Shown: positions 48,162 through 59,172 of the stretch, piece by piece | How the letters are laid out: every line of letters begins with the position of its first letter | Position numbering within the stretch: the stretch's first letter is position 1 | DNA from: Anopheles merus | Taxonomy: Eukaryota; Arthropoda; Insecta; Diptera; Culicidae | DNA length: 64,000 bases | NCBI RefSeq assembly: GCF_017562075.2 | Contig: NC_054081.1 | Coordinates: forward strand, 10,045,264-10,109,263 | Direction: 5' to 3' | Notes under the pieces: model-generated | Seen by the model: the letters and a program-made list of their open reading frames with translations, nothing else | Told to the model about the DNA's origin: nothing | Databases searched by the model: none | Made by a program: the position numbers and the translations under genes

Positions 48162-49435
48162 GGGTAAGTGTACCAAATATGGCTATAATATGTCATCAAG
48201 ATACCGATTTTACGCCTGTAAAAATAAATATTGGGTGAAATTTCAAACTTCTTTATGTTTTTATGTAGCCTGCAACGTGTAGAACACGAGGATATTTTTT
48301 ATTTTCATTCATTGCTTATCAAAATACTAGAAAATTTCAATTCAAAATTGCATCTTAAGGTACCGATTAAGGCTATAGTGTTCCTAGCAATTCGCCATAG
48401 CTATACCAATTGTGGCTGTATTCTAAAACTCGTGGATATAAACACTAAAAACTACTTTGTGATATTGTTTTAACTGAAATCAAGTAATAATAAGTTCACT
48501 GCACCAATATAAGTGTGTAATCACCATTAAATACGTAAAATTAACATTTGAAAATATCCGTTTTCTATCACTGGTTGTATTGATATCCACGCTCAATTAA
48601 TCGCACAATTGTTGAGGCTAATCCTAAAGAAATTACACACATAAGTTCTGATGACACCGTGCTTGGACACACACCTGACAATCCTGCATATCACCTGGAA
48701 GCTACACCGAAACCAGCTACCGGTTCAGCGCGATACGAAGAAAAGCACAAATCAGGGTGGTCTATTTGAGTTTGTTTAAATGAAGAATCGTAGCCATAGG
48801 TCAACTATCTTCTGGCCAAGATACTTCCGGGCAAGACTAGCACTAACTATTGATAAGGGAAGAACAAGGGCGTATTTGGCAATAAGGCGACACGAGCGGC
48901 TTCAGATTTCACTTTCTTCGTATGAAAGTCATGCAAGACTGCATTATTTTGGTGAAACAGATACGATACGACAATTGTCAACAAAGCATCCATAGCGTAC
49001 TGCGATATTTGGTACACTGAAGGTTAGTTGTACCAATAATGGACGTACAGGAAAAAGGCATATTTTCGATGAAATGTTGAAATGTTGATAGATTTTGATG
49101 TGTAGTCGTTACATAACTAATATTTTGCACCAAAATGATGGGTTTGAGATAAAATTATGGTTGGGTGCTTGAAAATCGCTAATATCCTACAGTGCTGCTC
49201 TTGGCAAAATGGTAAGAGATACCAAAAATCTTGGCAACACATTTTAAAAGGGTGATATTTAACAAACGGAAGTGACCAACATGAAACTAATGAAGCACAA
49301 ATGTGTTAAAATGTTCATAATTGAAATAAAAAAATCCTTCCGTGGTTTTAGAATGCAAAAAAGGCTGTTTTAGAGCGAAAATAGTGTTCGTTATAACCAT
49401 AATTGGTGCTATAACCACAATTGATACACTTACCC
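48162..49435 (+). mobile_element. GGGTAAGTGTA-family TIR element, copy B
   Basis: The left end GGGTAAGTGTACCAAATATG and the reverse complement of the right end GGGTAAGTGTATCAATTGTG, each continuing GGYTATA, give a 26-bp inverted repeat with four mismatches. Length is 1274 bp. Variants of the terminal motif (TACCAATTGTGGCTGTA and relatives) recur inside the element near 48196, 48357, 48394, 49020 and 49393. No transposase. The target duplication could not be read because the flanks are low-complexity A-rich DNA. Confidence 0.82.
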
Positions 49436-49640
49436 TAAATAAAAAATAAAATAGAATAAGATTAACAAAACTGAATAAAATTAAATAAAAAAAGAAAATC
49501 AAACAAAATCAAATGAAGTACAAAAAATAAACATATAATTAAATAAAATAAATAAAACAAAACAAAATTAATTACACAAAAATGAAAATATAATAAAATA
49601 AAAGAAAAGAAAATAAAATAAAAATAATTTACTACAAGGC
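49436..49640 (+). repeat. A-rich simple repeat, right flank of TIR element
   Basis: Imperfect AAAATAAAAT repeats; minus-strand frames through it read poly-Phe and poly-Leu and are not genes. Confidence 0.85.
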
Positions 49641-51075
49641 CCTTTTTTTTTAATCCGATGTAACAAACCTTACTCATGGAAGTTTAAAAACGATAATTTG
49701 CTCGAGTATTCCTACACAACACACCTATAAGCTACCAAGCGATTCGTGCTCGTCCAAGGATGAGCAAAATTGTCAAAAATAAAATTATTTCAAATGACAA
49801 ACGACCACTGGTTACATTTCATTTCGTAGCAAAACGACCAACAAGATAATACAATAACGAGCGAACAATCGCTAATTAAAACGATACATTCGTTCAGATT
49901 AATGTATCCTTATGAGTCGATGCTATGTTTCTTCCAATCCCATAATTCAAGAAAAATTTTAACATTAATATAACTAACGTTAATAGCTTCTTTTTGTATT
50001 GCTTGCATTGTGTAATTGAATTTGCGCAGCGGATACGCAACGGCCCAACACTATGAGCTATTCTTTTTTGTTTTTTTTTTTTGTTTTCTTCCTCTTTTTC
50101 TGCAAACCTTCAAACGCTTCAAACGCTCTGCGGGTTGCGCCCTTTTCAGCGAGCCTTAGAAAAGGGGGAGATCAGCGGGAGGGAGGGGGGGGGGAGAAAC
50201 AAATTTCAGCAAAAGCAGCCCAAAATGCAACGAACTGCAACGCTAACGGCAAATGGCAATAGTTTGAAAAGCCGTAACAAACAAACCAAACGAGGATAAG
50301 AAAAAAATACAAGAAACCAGCTTGAATGGAAATAAAACAAAACCCACTCCTCCCTTTAACAAAAAAATAAAAAACAAAAAAAAAGTACGCAGATAAAACG
50401 ATGCAGATAAATAGAAGGAACCCCTGTTTTTTTTTCTTTTTTGGGTAGATTTTCGGGAGTGCTGTCGTGGTTGTTGTTGCTGCTGTTGCTGCTGCTACTG
50501 CTGTTGCTACATAACCTTTGGCCGAAAAAGTTCATCGACCTCGGGGGAGGGCACACACACACACACACACATGGTGCAGCCAACTGACCAAGCCATTGCA
50601 CCCCTGCACGGGAAACCCGGGTGACTGATGCCCTCCCGAAACCAAACGGACAAGGATGGAGAGGGGTGGAGGGGGGGGGGGCAATAAAACACTCATGCTA
50701 ACACGCCCCCTCCCCCCCCCCCCCATACTCCCCCTCTACGAATTGCAACCCCTTTTTCTTTCACCGCTTCTTTCTGCCTCGTCTTCCGCTTCCTCGGGTT
50801 GCGGGAAAATGCTTTCGCGAGCTCGCGCCATACCTTTAACCCGTGTAATGCATGCGTTTCTTCTTGCATTTTCGGGTGGACCAAATGGTGTGGCGATAGA
50901 ACGAAATCGCTCACACCCACACACACACTCACACACACCTCTAGAGCCTGGGAAGAGCTAGTTAGGGGCACGCGTACGCCTCCCGATGGGCTTTGACGAG
51001 ACTTGGCGAGCATGAGAAAAGGCGCTCGACAACAACGAAAAAACAAACATACACAAAAAGGAAGATGAAGTAGAA

Positions 51076-51093
51076 CCCCCCCCCCCCCCCCCC
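51076..51093 (+). repeat. Poly-C run, 18 bases
   Basis: Uninterrupted C run, the longest C or G homopolymer in the window. Confidence 0.93.
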
Positions 51094-51742
51094 ACCAAGC
51101 AACAACAACAACTGACCAACTGTTTGTTGTGTCGATTTGTTTTGTCTTAGGCGTGTGTGTTGCAATTTCTTGTGTTGCTTTCGCTCGTTTCTTCCTTTGC
51201 TCCTGCTAAAAAAATTCGGTTCGGGTGCTTCCTCACTTGTGCTGCGCCGCTCTGTGTGTGTGTGTCACAAGCAAGGAGTTGATGTGCATTTGTCCCAGCA
51301 CATGGAAGGCACGGCTCCGGTCAATGAACTGGTGAGCGGTGAGCAAAACATTCCGCTTAACGTTTGACGTTTTGATTAATTTATCTTTTTTTAAATATTT
51401 TATTACTTTCGTACACAATGATGAATAAGGACAACTGTACGCGAAGGCAGCAATTTATTCAAAAATAATTTTAAAAAACGACGCCAAACAAGATCCTGCT
51501 CCTTACACTAGGTCAGGGACTGTAAGGCGGCCGCACGGTGTCCGTGGGCCGTGAACCTGACCTCAGCGAACAATTCGGCTGCGCGAGCGGCCCAAAGCAC
51601 GCGGGAGGCTGCGTCGTCCGTGGCTAACATGCGAACGAAGCGCGCTTGGGGAGAACGAGAAGAAAATGCGCAAAAAGCGCAGAGCCACCCCATAAAATCG
51701 AACCCTGCGGTTAGGCTTGTTGTAAGGAACCGGTATGTGGAT

Positions 51743-51757
51743 GGGGGGGGGGGGGGG
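51743..51757 (+). repeat. Poly-G run, 15 bases
   Basis: Uninterrupted G run. Confidence 0.92.
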
Positions 51758-51947
51758 ATGCTCGAAGATGCCGAAATGCTCTCGGGCGCCCCATCGTTCG
51801 CGATGCAGGCGATGGGGTCATAAAAATTGAAAGTAAAAATAATAAGGAAACCCTCGGCTCGTTCTCTCTCTCCCGCTTCCAGTTCTTCCTTTTTTCTCCG
51901 AAAGGAACGCAGCCCGTACGCCCTGAAGCGCTTAGCAAAGGGGTGAA

Positions 51948-51963
51948 GGGGGGGGGGGGGGGG
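51948..51963 (+). repeat. Poly-G run, 16 bases
   Basis: Uninterrupted G run followed by further G-rich DNA to about 52015, so G-quadruplex formation is plausible. Confidence 0.92.
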
Positions 51964-53376
51964 TGGAGGAGGAGGGAGGGGACAAATTGCAAAGACGAAG
52001 GAGGGGGATGGGGTGCATTGAAATTATGCATTTCTTTTGCAGCTTTTGCAAGACGCGGGTCAGAAACTGTACTGAAACTGTTTACTGCTGCTGCTGCCGG
52101 GGAGAATGTGGTTTGCGTTGTGAAAAAGGCAGTTTATCTTTTTCCGGGCTCTTCAGTAGTTCCTGTTTTGCTTTTTCCTAACCTTTTTAGCGCTCTTATG
52201 GTTAAGAATAATACATGGTTGCTTTGGTATAAGAACTCGGTTTTAGGACGAGCAACAAAAAAACGCCTCATTCGGGGTACTCAGTGACTTTGATGATTTC
52301 ACTGCGATTGATTTAATCATCTCAAAAGTGAGTAGTGTGTCAAGCTTGTTGGGACTGTTCAGCTGTATTTGGTCAAATCGTACATTAAGCTCTCGGCTTC
52401 CAAGGAACATTTTAAATCTTATCATAGTTTGCACAATGATGTTACGGTTATTACCATTAAGTCTTTCCTTTTTATTAAAATGTCTTGTACGATCTAGTTA
52501 AACTTCAATAAAACCTGCCTGAGACAGAAAGGGCCCAACTGCAGATCTCTGTTTAAGACTACTAGTTGAAACCATTGCTAGACTTTTAAGATGTGAAACA
52601 TCAAAATCTACTATCAAAATTCTACCGCCTATTGATTATGGGATATGCTTTTGGGACGAAAATGATAACGTCATAATAACGTCTGAGAATGATTACAAAC
52701 TGATGTCTCCAAATTTGTTTGTTGAAATCACTCCCGTATAAGCAAAAATTAAAGGCAAGCTTTTGTTATAAATATTTGTTATTAATAATTTATAATAAAT
52801 TGAAAGATTGCAAAGCTATTAGATGCATCATTTTAGCTTCCATAATATTACGGTTTTAAATGCAGATTTGTTTGAAAGGCTATTGCAAGGCTGTGGCTTT
52901 AAGAAGCACTTGAGCAGACTTACAGCTTTAAAGAGTCTCCACGTGTAGTCTCTGAAATACGCGTTTCCTGATAAACGTAGATTCGCGATTTTTACCGAAT
53001 TTTTTTTTTGAACAATTATACTTATTGGACACCTAATCAGCTATAAACAAAACTATCCTTTCCGTTAAACTTTCGAAATCATTTAAAAGTGACAAAATGC
53101 GCTGTTTTTTAGAAATCGTATTTAATAATTGATGCAGTGAATTAAATTACCCTTTTCAACCAAAACAGCACGAAATGTGACTATATCATGATAAAAAACC
53201 ACGATGTATGACCTGCTCGGAAATTAGACATACTCGGCATTTCCAGGTTAGCGTTAATGTTGTTGTTGTTGTTTTAATATTTAAAGAGGTTTTGGACCTT
53301 TTGAGTAACTTGGCCCTTTCTATCATGTTGTGTCAGACTATTCTAAAATATTCCAATCTACAACTTGATTATCTTA

Positions 53377-53615
53377 CAGGGTTTTCCAGGAGTTCCCATA
53401 GCTGTGGGACACTTTATTAACTCTTTCTTACGTGAAATGAACTTAATGTAATGGGAATTGGACTCTCTAGCACCCTTGTTGGACAAATGCAATAGAAAAT
53501 TGCATGGATCCTGTTCAACAGGTGTGCCATAGAGTCAAATTTCCAACACATGAAGTTCCAATAGGAAAGAGTCAAAGAAGTGTCCCACAACTATGAGAAC
53601 CACTGCAAAACCCTG
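53377..53615. mobile_element. MITE with 38-bp inverted repeats and TA duplication, nested in the I-type element
   Basis: The left end CAGGGTTTTCCAGGAGTTCC followed by CATAGCTGTGGGACACTT and the right end, reverse-complemented, CAGGGTTTTGCAGTGGTTCT followed by CATAGTTGTGGGACACTT match over 38 bp with few differences. TA flanks both ends (53375-53376 and 53616-53617). Ends starting CAG with a TA duplication resemble pogo/Tigger-type elements, which is an inference. The 239-bp interior is non-coding. Confidence 0.9.
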
Positions 53616-53640
53616 TATACTTTTGTGTCATATAATTGTT

Positions 53641-54200
53641 AAATTAAGTTTTATAAATGGGTTCTTTTTTAAAATGGTTATTAGTTTTGTTTAATTCTTT
53701 GTGGTTCTCGGATAGAATTTCATCAATATTAAGATTCAGATTACAGGCTTCCTTTAAATTGTTGTATCCGTTGCACTCTGTTAGTATATGTCGGACTGGG
53801 ATGTGTGTTCGGCAGAATTGCAGAGTGCTGACTGATTCTTATGACTGTGAGTTAGTTTGTGACTGTGAGTTAGTTTGGTATGAGCAATTTGCAGTCTTGA
53901 TGTTACTTGTTGATAATTATTGTTATGAAGATTTGGCAATGGCTTGATGGTTAATTTGATGGCATGTAGTTCGTTAGATAATTCTTTTTGTCCAGTTTTT
54001 GCCAAGAGTGTTATTCTGGAAATTGTGCACTTTTATCGTTTGAGGTTCTACCATCGTTTGCAAGCTTATCAACTTGTTCGTTTCCTGAGATGCCTACATG
54101 GCTCGGAATCCAGCATAATGTAATATGGCAGATTACTTCTATAGAAATAATGTGTGGGTCTTTTGTACGTCCATGTTCCAACGGGGGCAGAACGCTTGCA
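53641..54200 (-). pseudogene. I-type retrotransposon ORF2 C-terminus (RNase H and Cys/His region), frameshifted
   Basis: On the minus strand around 54058-54116 the translation reads WIPSHVGISGNEQVDKLAND, the end of an RNase H domain: W.P.H.GI.GNE..D.LA is its classic signature and the D is a catalytic position. Next, around 53850-53897, comes RLQIAHTKLTHSH, matching the RLRIGHT.LTH block of I-clade elements. Then C-R-T-H-I-P-V-R-H-I-L-T-E-C in another frame matches the terminal C..C..H....C region, and NLNIDEILSEN follows. At least one frameshift separates these blocks. An in-frame duplication (SHKLTHSHK) lies after the LTH block. The upstream endonuclease and RT domains are absent. Confidence 0.85.
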
Positions 54201-54214
54201 AGTTAGCGTTAATG

Positions 54215-57200
54215 GCAACCTGTACGTTATGGTCCGAGTCCCCATTATGAGGTCTTAAAATGCGTTTCAATTGATGTTGATGCCCTAGTTTCAAATGAAA
54301 AGCCTAAAGACGTGCCTAAGAATACGTTTAAAAGTTGATTAAAGCCAGCTCATCAAAACCCCAGTTTTAATTTTTAGACGTTTAATGTCTTTAAAGACTG
54401 TTTAATATCTTCGAACGACATGTCAAAACTATGTGGCTCATCATAATGAAGCGATTTTCAAGATAAGTTTAATTGTAAAAAGAACAGGTAATGTTTCTTG
54501 AGAGCTGATATGTTTAAATAAACAGGTATTCTTGGAAATCAACTCTGCGTGTTATACCTAGTACATCATCCTTCAAAGCTGACGTACGTGGAACAAAGAA
54601 ACGCGTACGTTTAAGGATATCAGCCAGTTAGCTGCCGGAAATCTCCAAAGTGTGTTCGTTATTTGACTCAGTAATTAGTTACCAATAGAGCCTAGCGCTC
54701 TATCTTCATATACGGGATTCAACGTTGTTGAATCTTCTCTAAAAAATAATATAGTTGGTATACCCGTATGTGTTATTAATTAATTGTGCTAACGTTATAT
54801 GCGTTCTTCTGATGTGTCTGCCTGCAAGGTCCTAGCGTGCATGCCAATTTCCAATGAAAATATTCGTAGAGGTGTCGACCAATTCACAAAAAAGGCTCTA
54901 GTTTTAGCACACGAAATGTGTGTGACTGTAAGGACATAACGTGCGCAGGAGAGCTGGTTTGCTTTATATTAGAATTTGAATATGTAACTTTGGCGTCTGC
55001 TAAAGTTTTTGCATCAGCAAGACTAGCGTCGATCTCCAGATAGAGTCTTTAGACGGCAAGTTGCACAGGCCAAATATTTATAGCAAAAAATCATGCTGAC
55101 GAGATTGATTAATTGTAAGTGTTTGATATTAGAATTGAATTGTTGAATAAATACAACAAAAATGATAAAGTCTATGCACTTATTCTTACGAGATACGAAC
55201 TCAAGGCGCTTGTTGCTTATTGGGCAGCTGCCTTTAACAACTATGCCGTTGAGATCATTCTCAAGTGCAACACTTGAAGACGACGACATTCTGTTAATTC
55301 AAGCCACATAAAATACATCAGCAATTGAGATAGAGGTAACATCATTTCAATCTACCTAACAGGCCTAAGGCCTAATATATTCTTCACAATTTCGAGACTA
55401 TTTCCCCTACAGCAGCAGCTGACAGAAACTGTAATTCAATAAGAGGACCTTTTATTTTAACCTTAAAAAAAATCAAAAACATTTAACCATCGGTGCGCGA
55501 TGGAGTTTGTTTTGTGCTGTACAGTGGTTGGTTTGCTCGCGTTTTTTTTTTTGCCGCAGCAGCCAACCACGAAAAAAAAGAACGAACGAAACAGTCGTGG
55601 TGGTGGAGTTGTTGCGGAACCGCGACATGGGCCCCCAGATTGAAACCGAACACTATCGCGCCCGCGCAAATCGCATCGACCCCGGGACGCATCGGTGGTT
55701 CTGTGCACGCTGCCCGGTGCGCCAAAGCGATCGTCGTGATCGATCGGTCGTGAACCGTAGGCTCCGTAGTTTTCGATTCCACCCGTTCAGCATGTGCAAC
55801 AGCAGCAGCAGCAGCAGCCGCATCGCAGCTTAGCGGGCTCCGGTGCTTTATGCTGCCCCGGAGGAGTTGAAGGCGCGCGCGCGCGCGAGTGCACACACGA
55901 AGAATAGGACAAATATTGCAAAATCCTTTCTCTCTCTCTCTCTGCCCGGTACGGAACGAAACAATCCATTTACCTTCCAGCGCCCGGAGTGCTGCACATC
56001 TTTGCCCACCACCCTCCACGGTTGCATCCCTCGCGCAAGTGGTTAGTCAATGTTCTATATTTCGGTTTGGGGCCTGTTGGGCTGGCGGAAGGCCTTTTTT
56101 TGTTGTTTGGTTTAAATATACTTTTCCCTATCTGTTTTTGCTTCCTCCTCTCACAAGAAGGAGTGTGCGAGAGGGGGGAGGGGAGGGCAGAGAGCGTGTA
56201 CGCGTTGCAAACATGCGCAAAAACATGATCCAAGCCGATTTTGCTGGACCAGGACGCCTTGCGGGAGGCTGTGAAAAGTGAACAGCCCAAGCCGGTGAAG
56301 GTGAAAAATCGAGCAAAGTACGGCGGACACACGCGGGCCATTTTTGCCCTCCTCCTTTGCCTCCTGCCCTCCCAACCCTCCCCATCCCACCCTTTTCTGG
56401 GTACGAAACAAAAGCAGAGCATCTTCAACGAGGTGGCTGCGTGATTTTCTTTTACCAAGCTTCCCAGCGCGTGTCCTGGCTCACGTTGCGTCCTCGCTTT
56501 TATTAATCGTTCGGCTATGATGAAAACTAGTGGAGCTAGTGGGATGGGATGGGAGAAAGACCTACCTATAACCTAGAGACAGTGGAGCGGCGATTGGGGC
56601 AAGGGGTTCGGAAGTGTATATGTAACGAAGCGATGCGTTTTGGTTGGATCGTGTTCGGGCGCCCGGTACGAATCCACGGGCCCGCCCGCAACAAACCCTT
56701 TTCAGCACCTTTTTTTCCCCCGTCTTTGCTCCCCCTTCCCCTCCGCACACCGCTATTGCACGACTACCACGTCCCCACGGTACAGCTAGCGGAATCCCCA
56801 CCGCCCTCCCGCCATGCGAATCACGATCGACCGCCCTCAGAGTCTTCGGGGTGTTCGGGGCGTCGATTTTCCCAACCACGGCTCGGCTGGGGTTGCCGAC
56901 GGGCCGCACGAAACGAAAGTCCTCCCCGTCGGACGATTAATCCCCTAACCCCTGCACCACTCCACAGGAGGAAAACAACCGCGCAAGGGTAACAACTGTT
57001 TACCCGGGTAGCGGACGGGCGCAACGGCAAACGATGCCCAAAGGGGTCTTAAAGGGAGAAAATCTATGGCAGCGGAAGGAAGGAGGGAGTCGGAGGGGGA
57101 AGAAGAAGAAACCCATGAAAACCCCGCGCCCCATTTGCACGGAAGGTCAACCGAAAGGTGGATCGGCGGGCGTCGTTCCGGGGCCGTGGAACACACGCGC

Positions 57201-57852
57201 AGCCGTGGCCGTCGCGAGTTTGATCGCGATCTTAATCAAAAATCGTTTATCCCGTTGCGGGGCATAGTACGCGCCCGTTCTGCCCGGTGGGCCCGGTAGG
57301 AGGAGGGGGGGAGGAGGTAGGGTACGGGAAGATCCACCGTACGTTCCGGTCAACGTTCGCCGTTTGCTACGTGGACATTATTCGATAGAAAAGAGCACTA
57401 ACACTTAAATACGCAATATGGCAACAAATAATAGTTTGGAATTATTATTTTTTAAGTTTCCAAGACACAATTTTATGGTGAAGAACTATCTTTCAATATT
57501 ACCTTACATTATGAAGAATTGAACGGTCTTTAAGGTTGATTTTAAGCGTTTCAGGCCTACGAAACGCCTTAATTGATGCGCCTAGATTTCGCTCTTATAT
57601 GCATTTTATCGATCTGTTTGCAATCTACGCTATAGCCGAAGCGGCAACGAACTGATGCTAGATTGCTCATGACTTTGGCGGAATGGGTTCAAATCTGAAA
57701 TCTATGCGCGGGGTATTTAAAGCGTGTGGAAACCAGATAAATGAGACCACAGCTTTGCCCAAACACTTTTCAAAATTCATTCGATGTCATAGGGCGAAAC
57801 AGGAGATTGCTTCTTTCGTTGAATTTAATTCAATTATTGGAGAAAAGGACTC
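54215..57852. other. Mixed sequence, no gene seen
   Basis: AT-rich to about 55480, then a GC-rich block to 57370 with (GCA)n near 55799-55820, an alternating GC run at 55873-55887 and many overlapping low-complexity frames. A minus-strand 88-codon frame (55023-55289) is discussed among the findings. Confidence 0.5.
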
Positions 57853-58760
57853 ATGGAAAAAATTAGTAATTGTTCCAAATCCTTAAGTGCGAGAATAGTT
57901 TTCGTCCCCGTTAATGTGATCCATGTGCTGGAGAACATTTTAGTAATAATAATCAAAGATCAGTTCACTCTTTACACTGATACCCATGAGCTTCTGGTTC
58001 GGGATCAATCAGGCTATAGTTCCCTATATTCACTTCTTTACACTCTTGTTTCTTAAACCTGGTACTTAAACCTGGTGCATATTCGTTAGTGGCTGTGTCT
58101 TCTTTGGTCGAACGAGAGCATTTGAAACGATTTCCAGACTCGTTTACTGCTGCTGGCATTAAAACGTTACCGAATTGGGGGGATTGAGCTCAAAATGGTT
58201 TAAACATAACCTAACAGAAAAGACCTCAGAGAAAATTGTTTGGGAACACTTTGGGTGTTTCACAAGGTAGTATCCTTGGTCTAATTTTATGTATTATGTG
58301 TATAAACGACTTCCAACATGTGTTTCAGCTTTGTAAGATTATTTTATTTGCAGGCAGTATTGTGTATCGCTGATAATAATGTAGAACAAGCAGTTTTTTA
58401 ATTTGATCTGTAAACCTTAGGTATGTGATGGAAGTAGAAGAAGCTAGCGTAAAGCTTTTTAGCGTTCAACAAAACTAAGAATTTCATATCAGACCTTTAT
58501 TTACAAACTTTTAAGCAGGGCTTTTGTATGTGGATCGTACTGGATGGCAATAATAGAAGATTTGTTTTGCGAACAATTGAGAAAGCTAGATAATATCCTG
58601 TTTGGGTCAGTTTAACTTCAAGTTAGCCGGCTATCTTTTAAGGACCACGTTAAACATTTCTCTATAGTAAAATTCTAGTAAAGGCTAATCAGCGTTACTC
58701 TCCAGCGGTAGCTTGGATGATTTTTGTTCAGTTTACATCCATACAATGGCAATCGCTTTG
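57853..58760 (+). pseudogene. Jockey/CR1-type reverse transcriptase relic
   Basis: Conserved RT blocks appear in the right order on the plus strand. VPVNVIHVLENIL (about 57904) corresponds to RPIs.l...K..E. DQSGY (about 58003) corresponds to QsGFR. RTRAFETI (58109-58132) matches the first catalytic-aspartate block (D..RAFET), with the D lost. KWFKHNL (58193-58213) matches KWF..YL. GVSQGSILG through INDF (58254-58313) matches the invariant GVPQGS.LGP...IND. LFAGS (58344-58358) sits where YADD should be, so both catalytic aspartates are gone. SFKDHVKHFS (58634-58663) matches the post-catalytic F..H block. Stops and frameshifts break the frame repeatedly. It is an old dead insertion; element ends were not found. 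Confidence 0.82.
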
Positions 58761-59049
58761 GTTATGGAAAACGCAACGCCGACTTGGTTTTGAGTGTTTC
58801 GAGGTGCAAGGAAAGAACGATACAAGTGACAGTCAGAATTCTCTAGTTGCACGTGATTTTTCTTTTGCATGATTTTTCGGGATTTTTTTTATATATTGGC
58901 CTTAATTTTTAGCGCCCCCTTAGAAAAAAAAACGTGTCAAAATTTCATTCGATAATCCGCACTCGATTCAAATACGGATTACCGTGCGTGAACTGTATAT
59001 GAAAATGTCGCGGACACATTTGTACAAAAAAGTAACTATCTTTTAAGGG
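58761..59049. other. AT-rich sequence, no gene seen
   Basis: May hold the remaining 3' part of the retrotransposon relic, but no further conserved block is readable. Confidence 0.4.
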
Positions 59050-59172
59050 TAACATACCGCTCATACCGGTAATCACAGGCTTTCGATACTTATTAAGTAT
59101 AACGCAGCCAGATAGTTAATCTTTGCTTAGGGCGACAGTCCATTCGAGGCTTGAACCCAAGATGGACATGTT
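59050..59172 (-). mobile_element. SINE copy, 5'-truncated
   Basis: On the minus strand: CATGTCCATCTTGGGTTCAA then GCC (B-box position), TCGAATGGACTGTCGCC, AAGTATCGAAAGCCTGTGAT and a diverged GCCGGCATG block. It corresponds to the complete SINE at 11200-11401 minus its A-box end and tail. Confidence 0.65.

Larger units (their letters stand above)
49641..53246. other. Mixed sequence, no gene seen
   Basis: A GC-rich block at about 50030-52230 with long homopolymer runs (C18 at 51076, G15 at 51743, G16 at 51948) and CA tracts, followed by AT-rich DNA. No coherent coding sequence. Confidence 0.5.
53260..54201 (-). mobile_element. 5'-truncated I-type non-LTR retrotransposon with 13-bp target duplication
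   Basis: Bounded by GTTAGCGTTAATG at 53247-53259 and again at 54202-54214, a perfect 13-bp target-site duplication. On the minus strand the 3' end is a (CAA)n tail (seen as TTG repeats at 53259-53273), as expected for target-primed reverse transcription. The 5' end starts inside the RNase H domain, so most of the element was never copied. A 239-bp MITE (53377-53615) sits in its 3' untranslated part. Without the MITE the insertion is about 700 bp. The intact target duplication suggests a fairly recent insertion, although the reading frame carries frameshifts. Confidence 0.9.
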
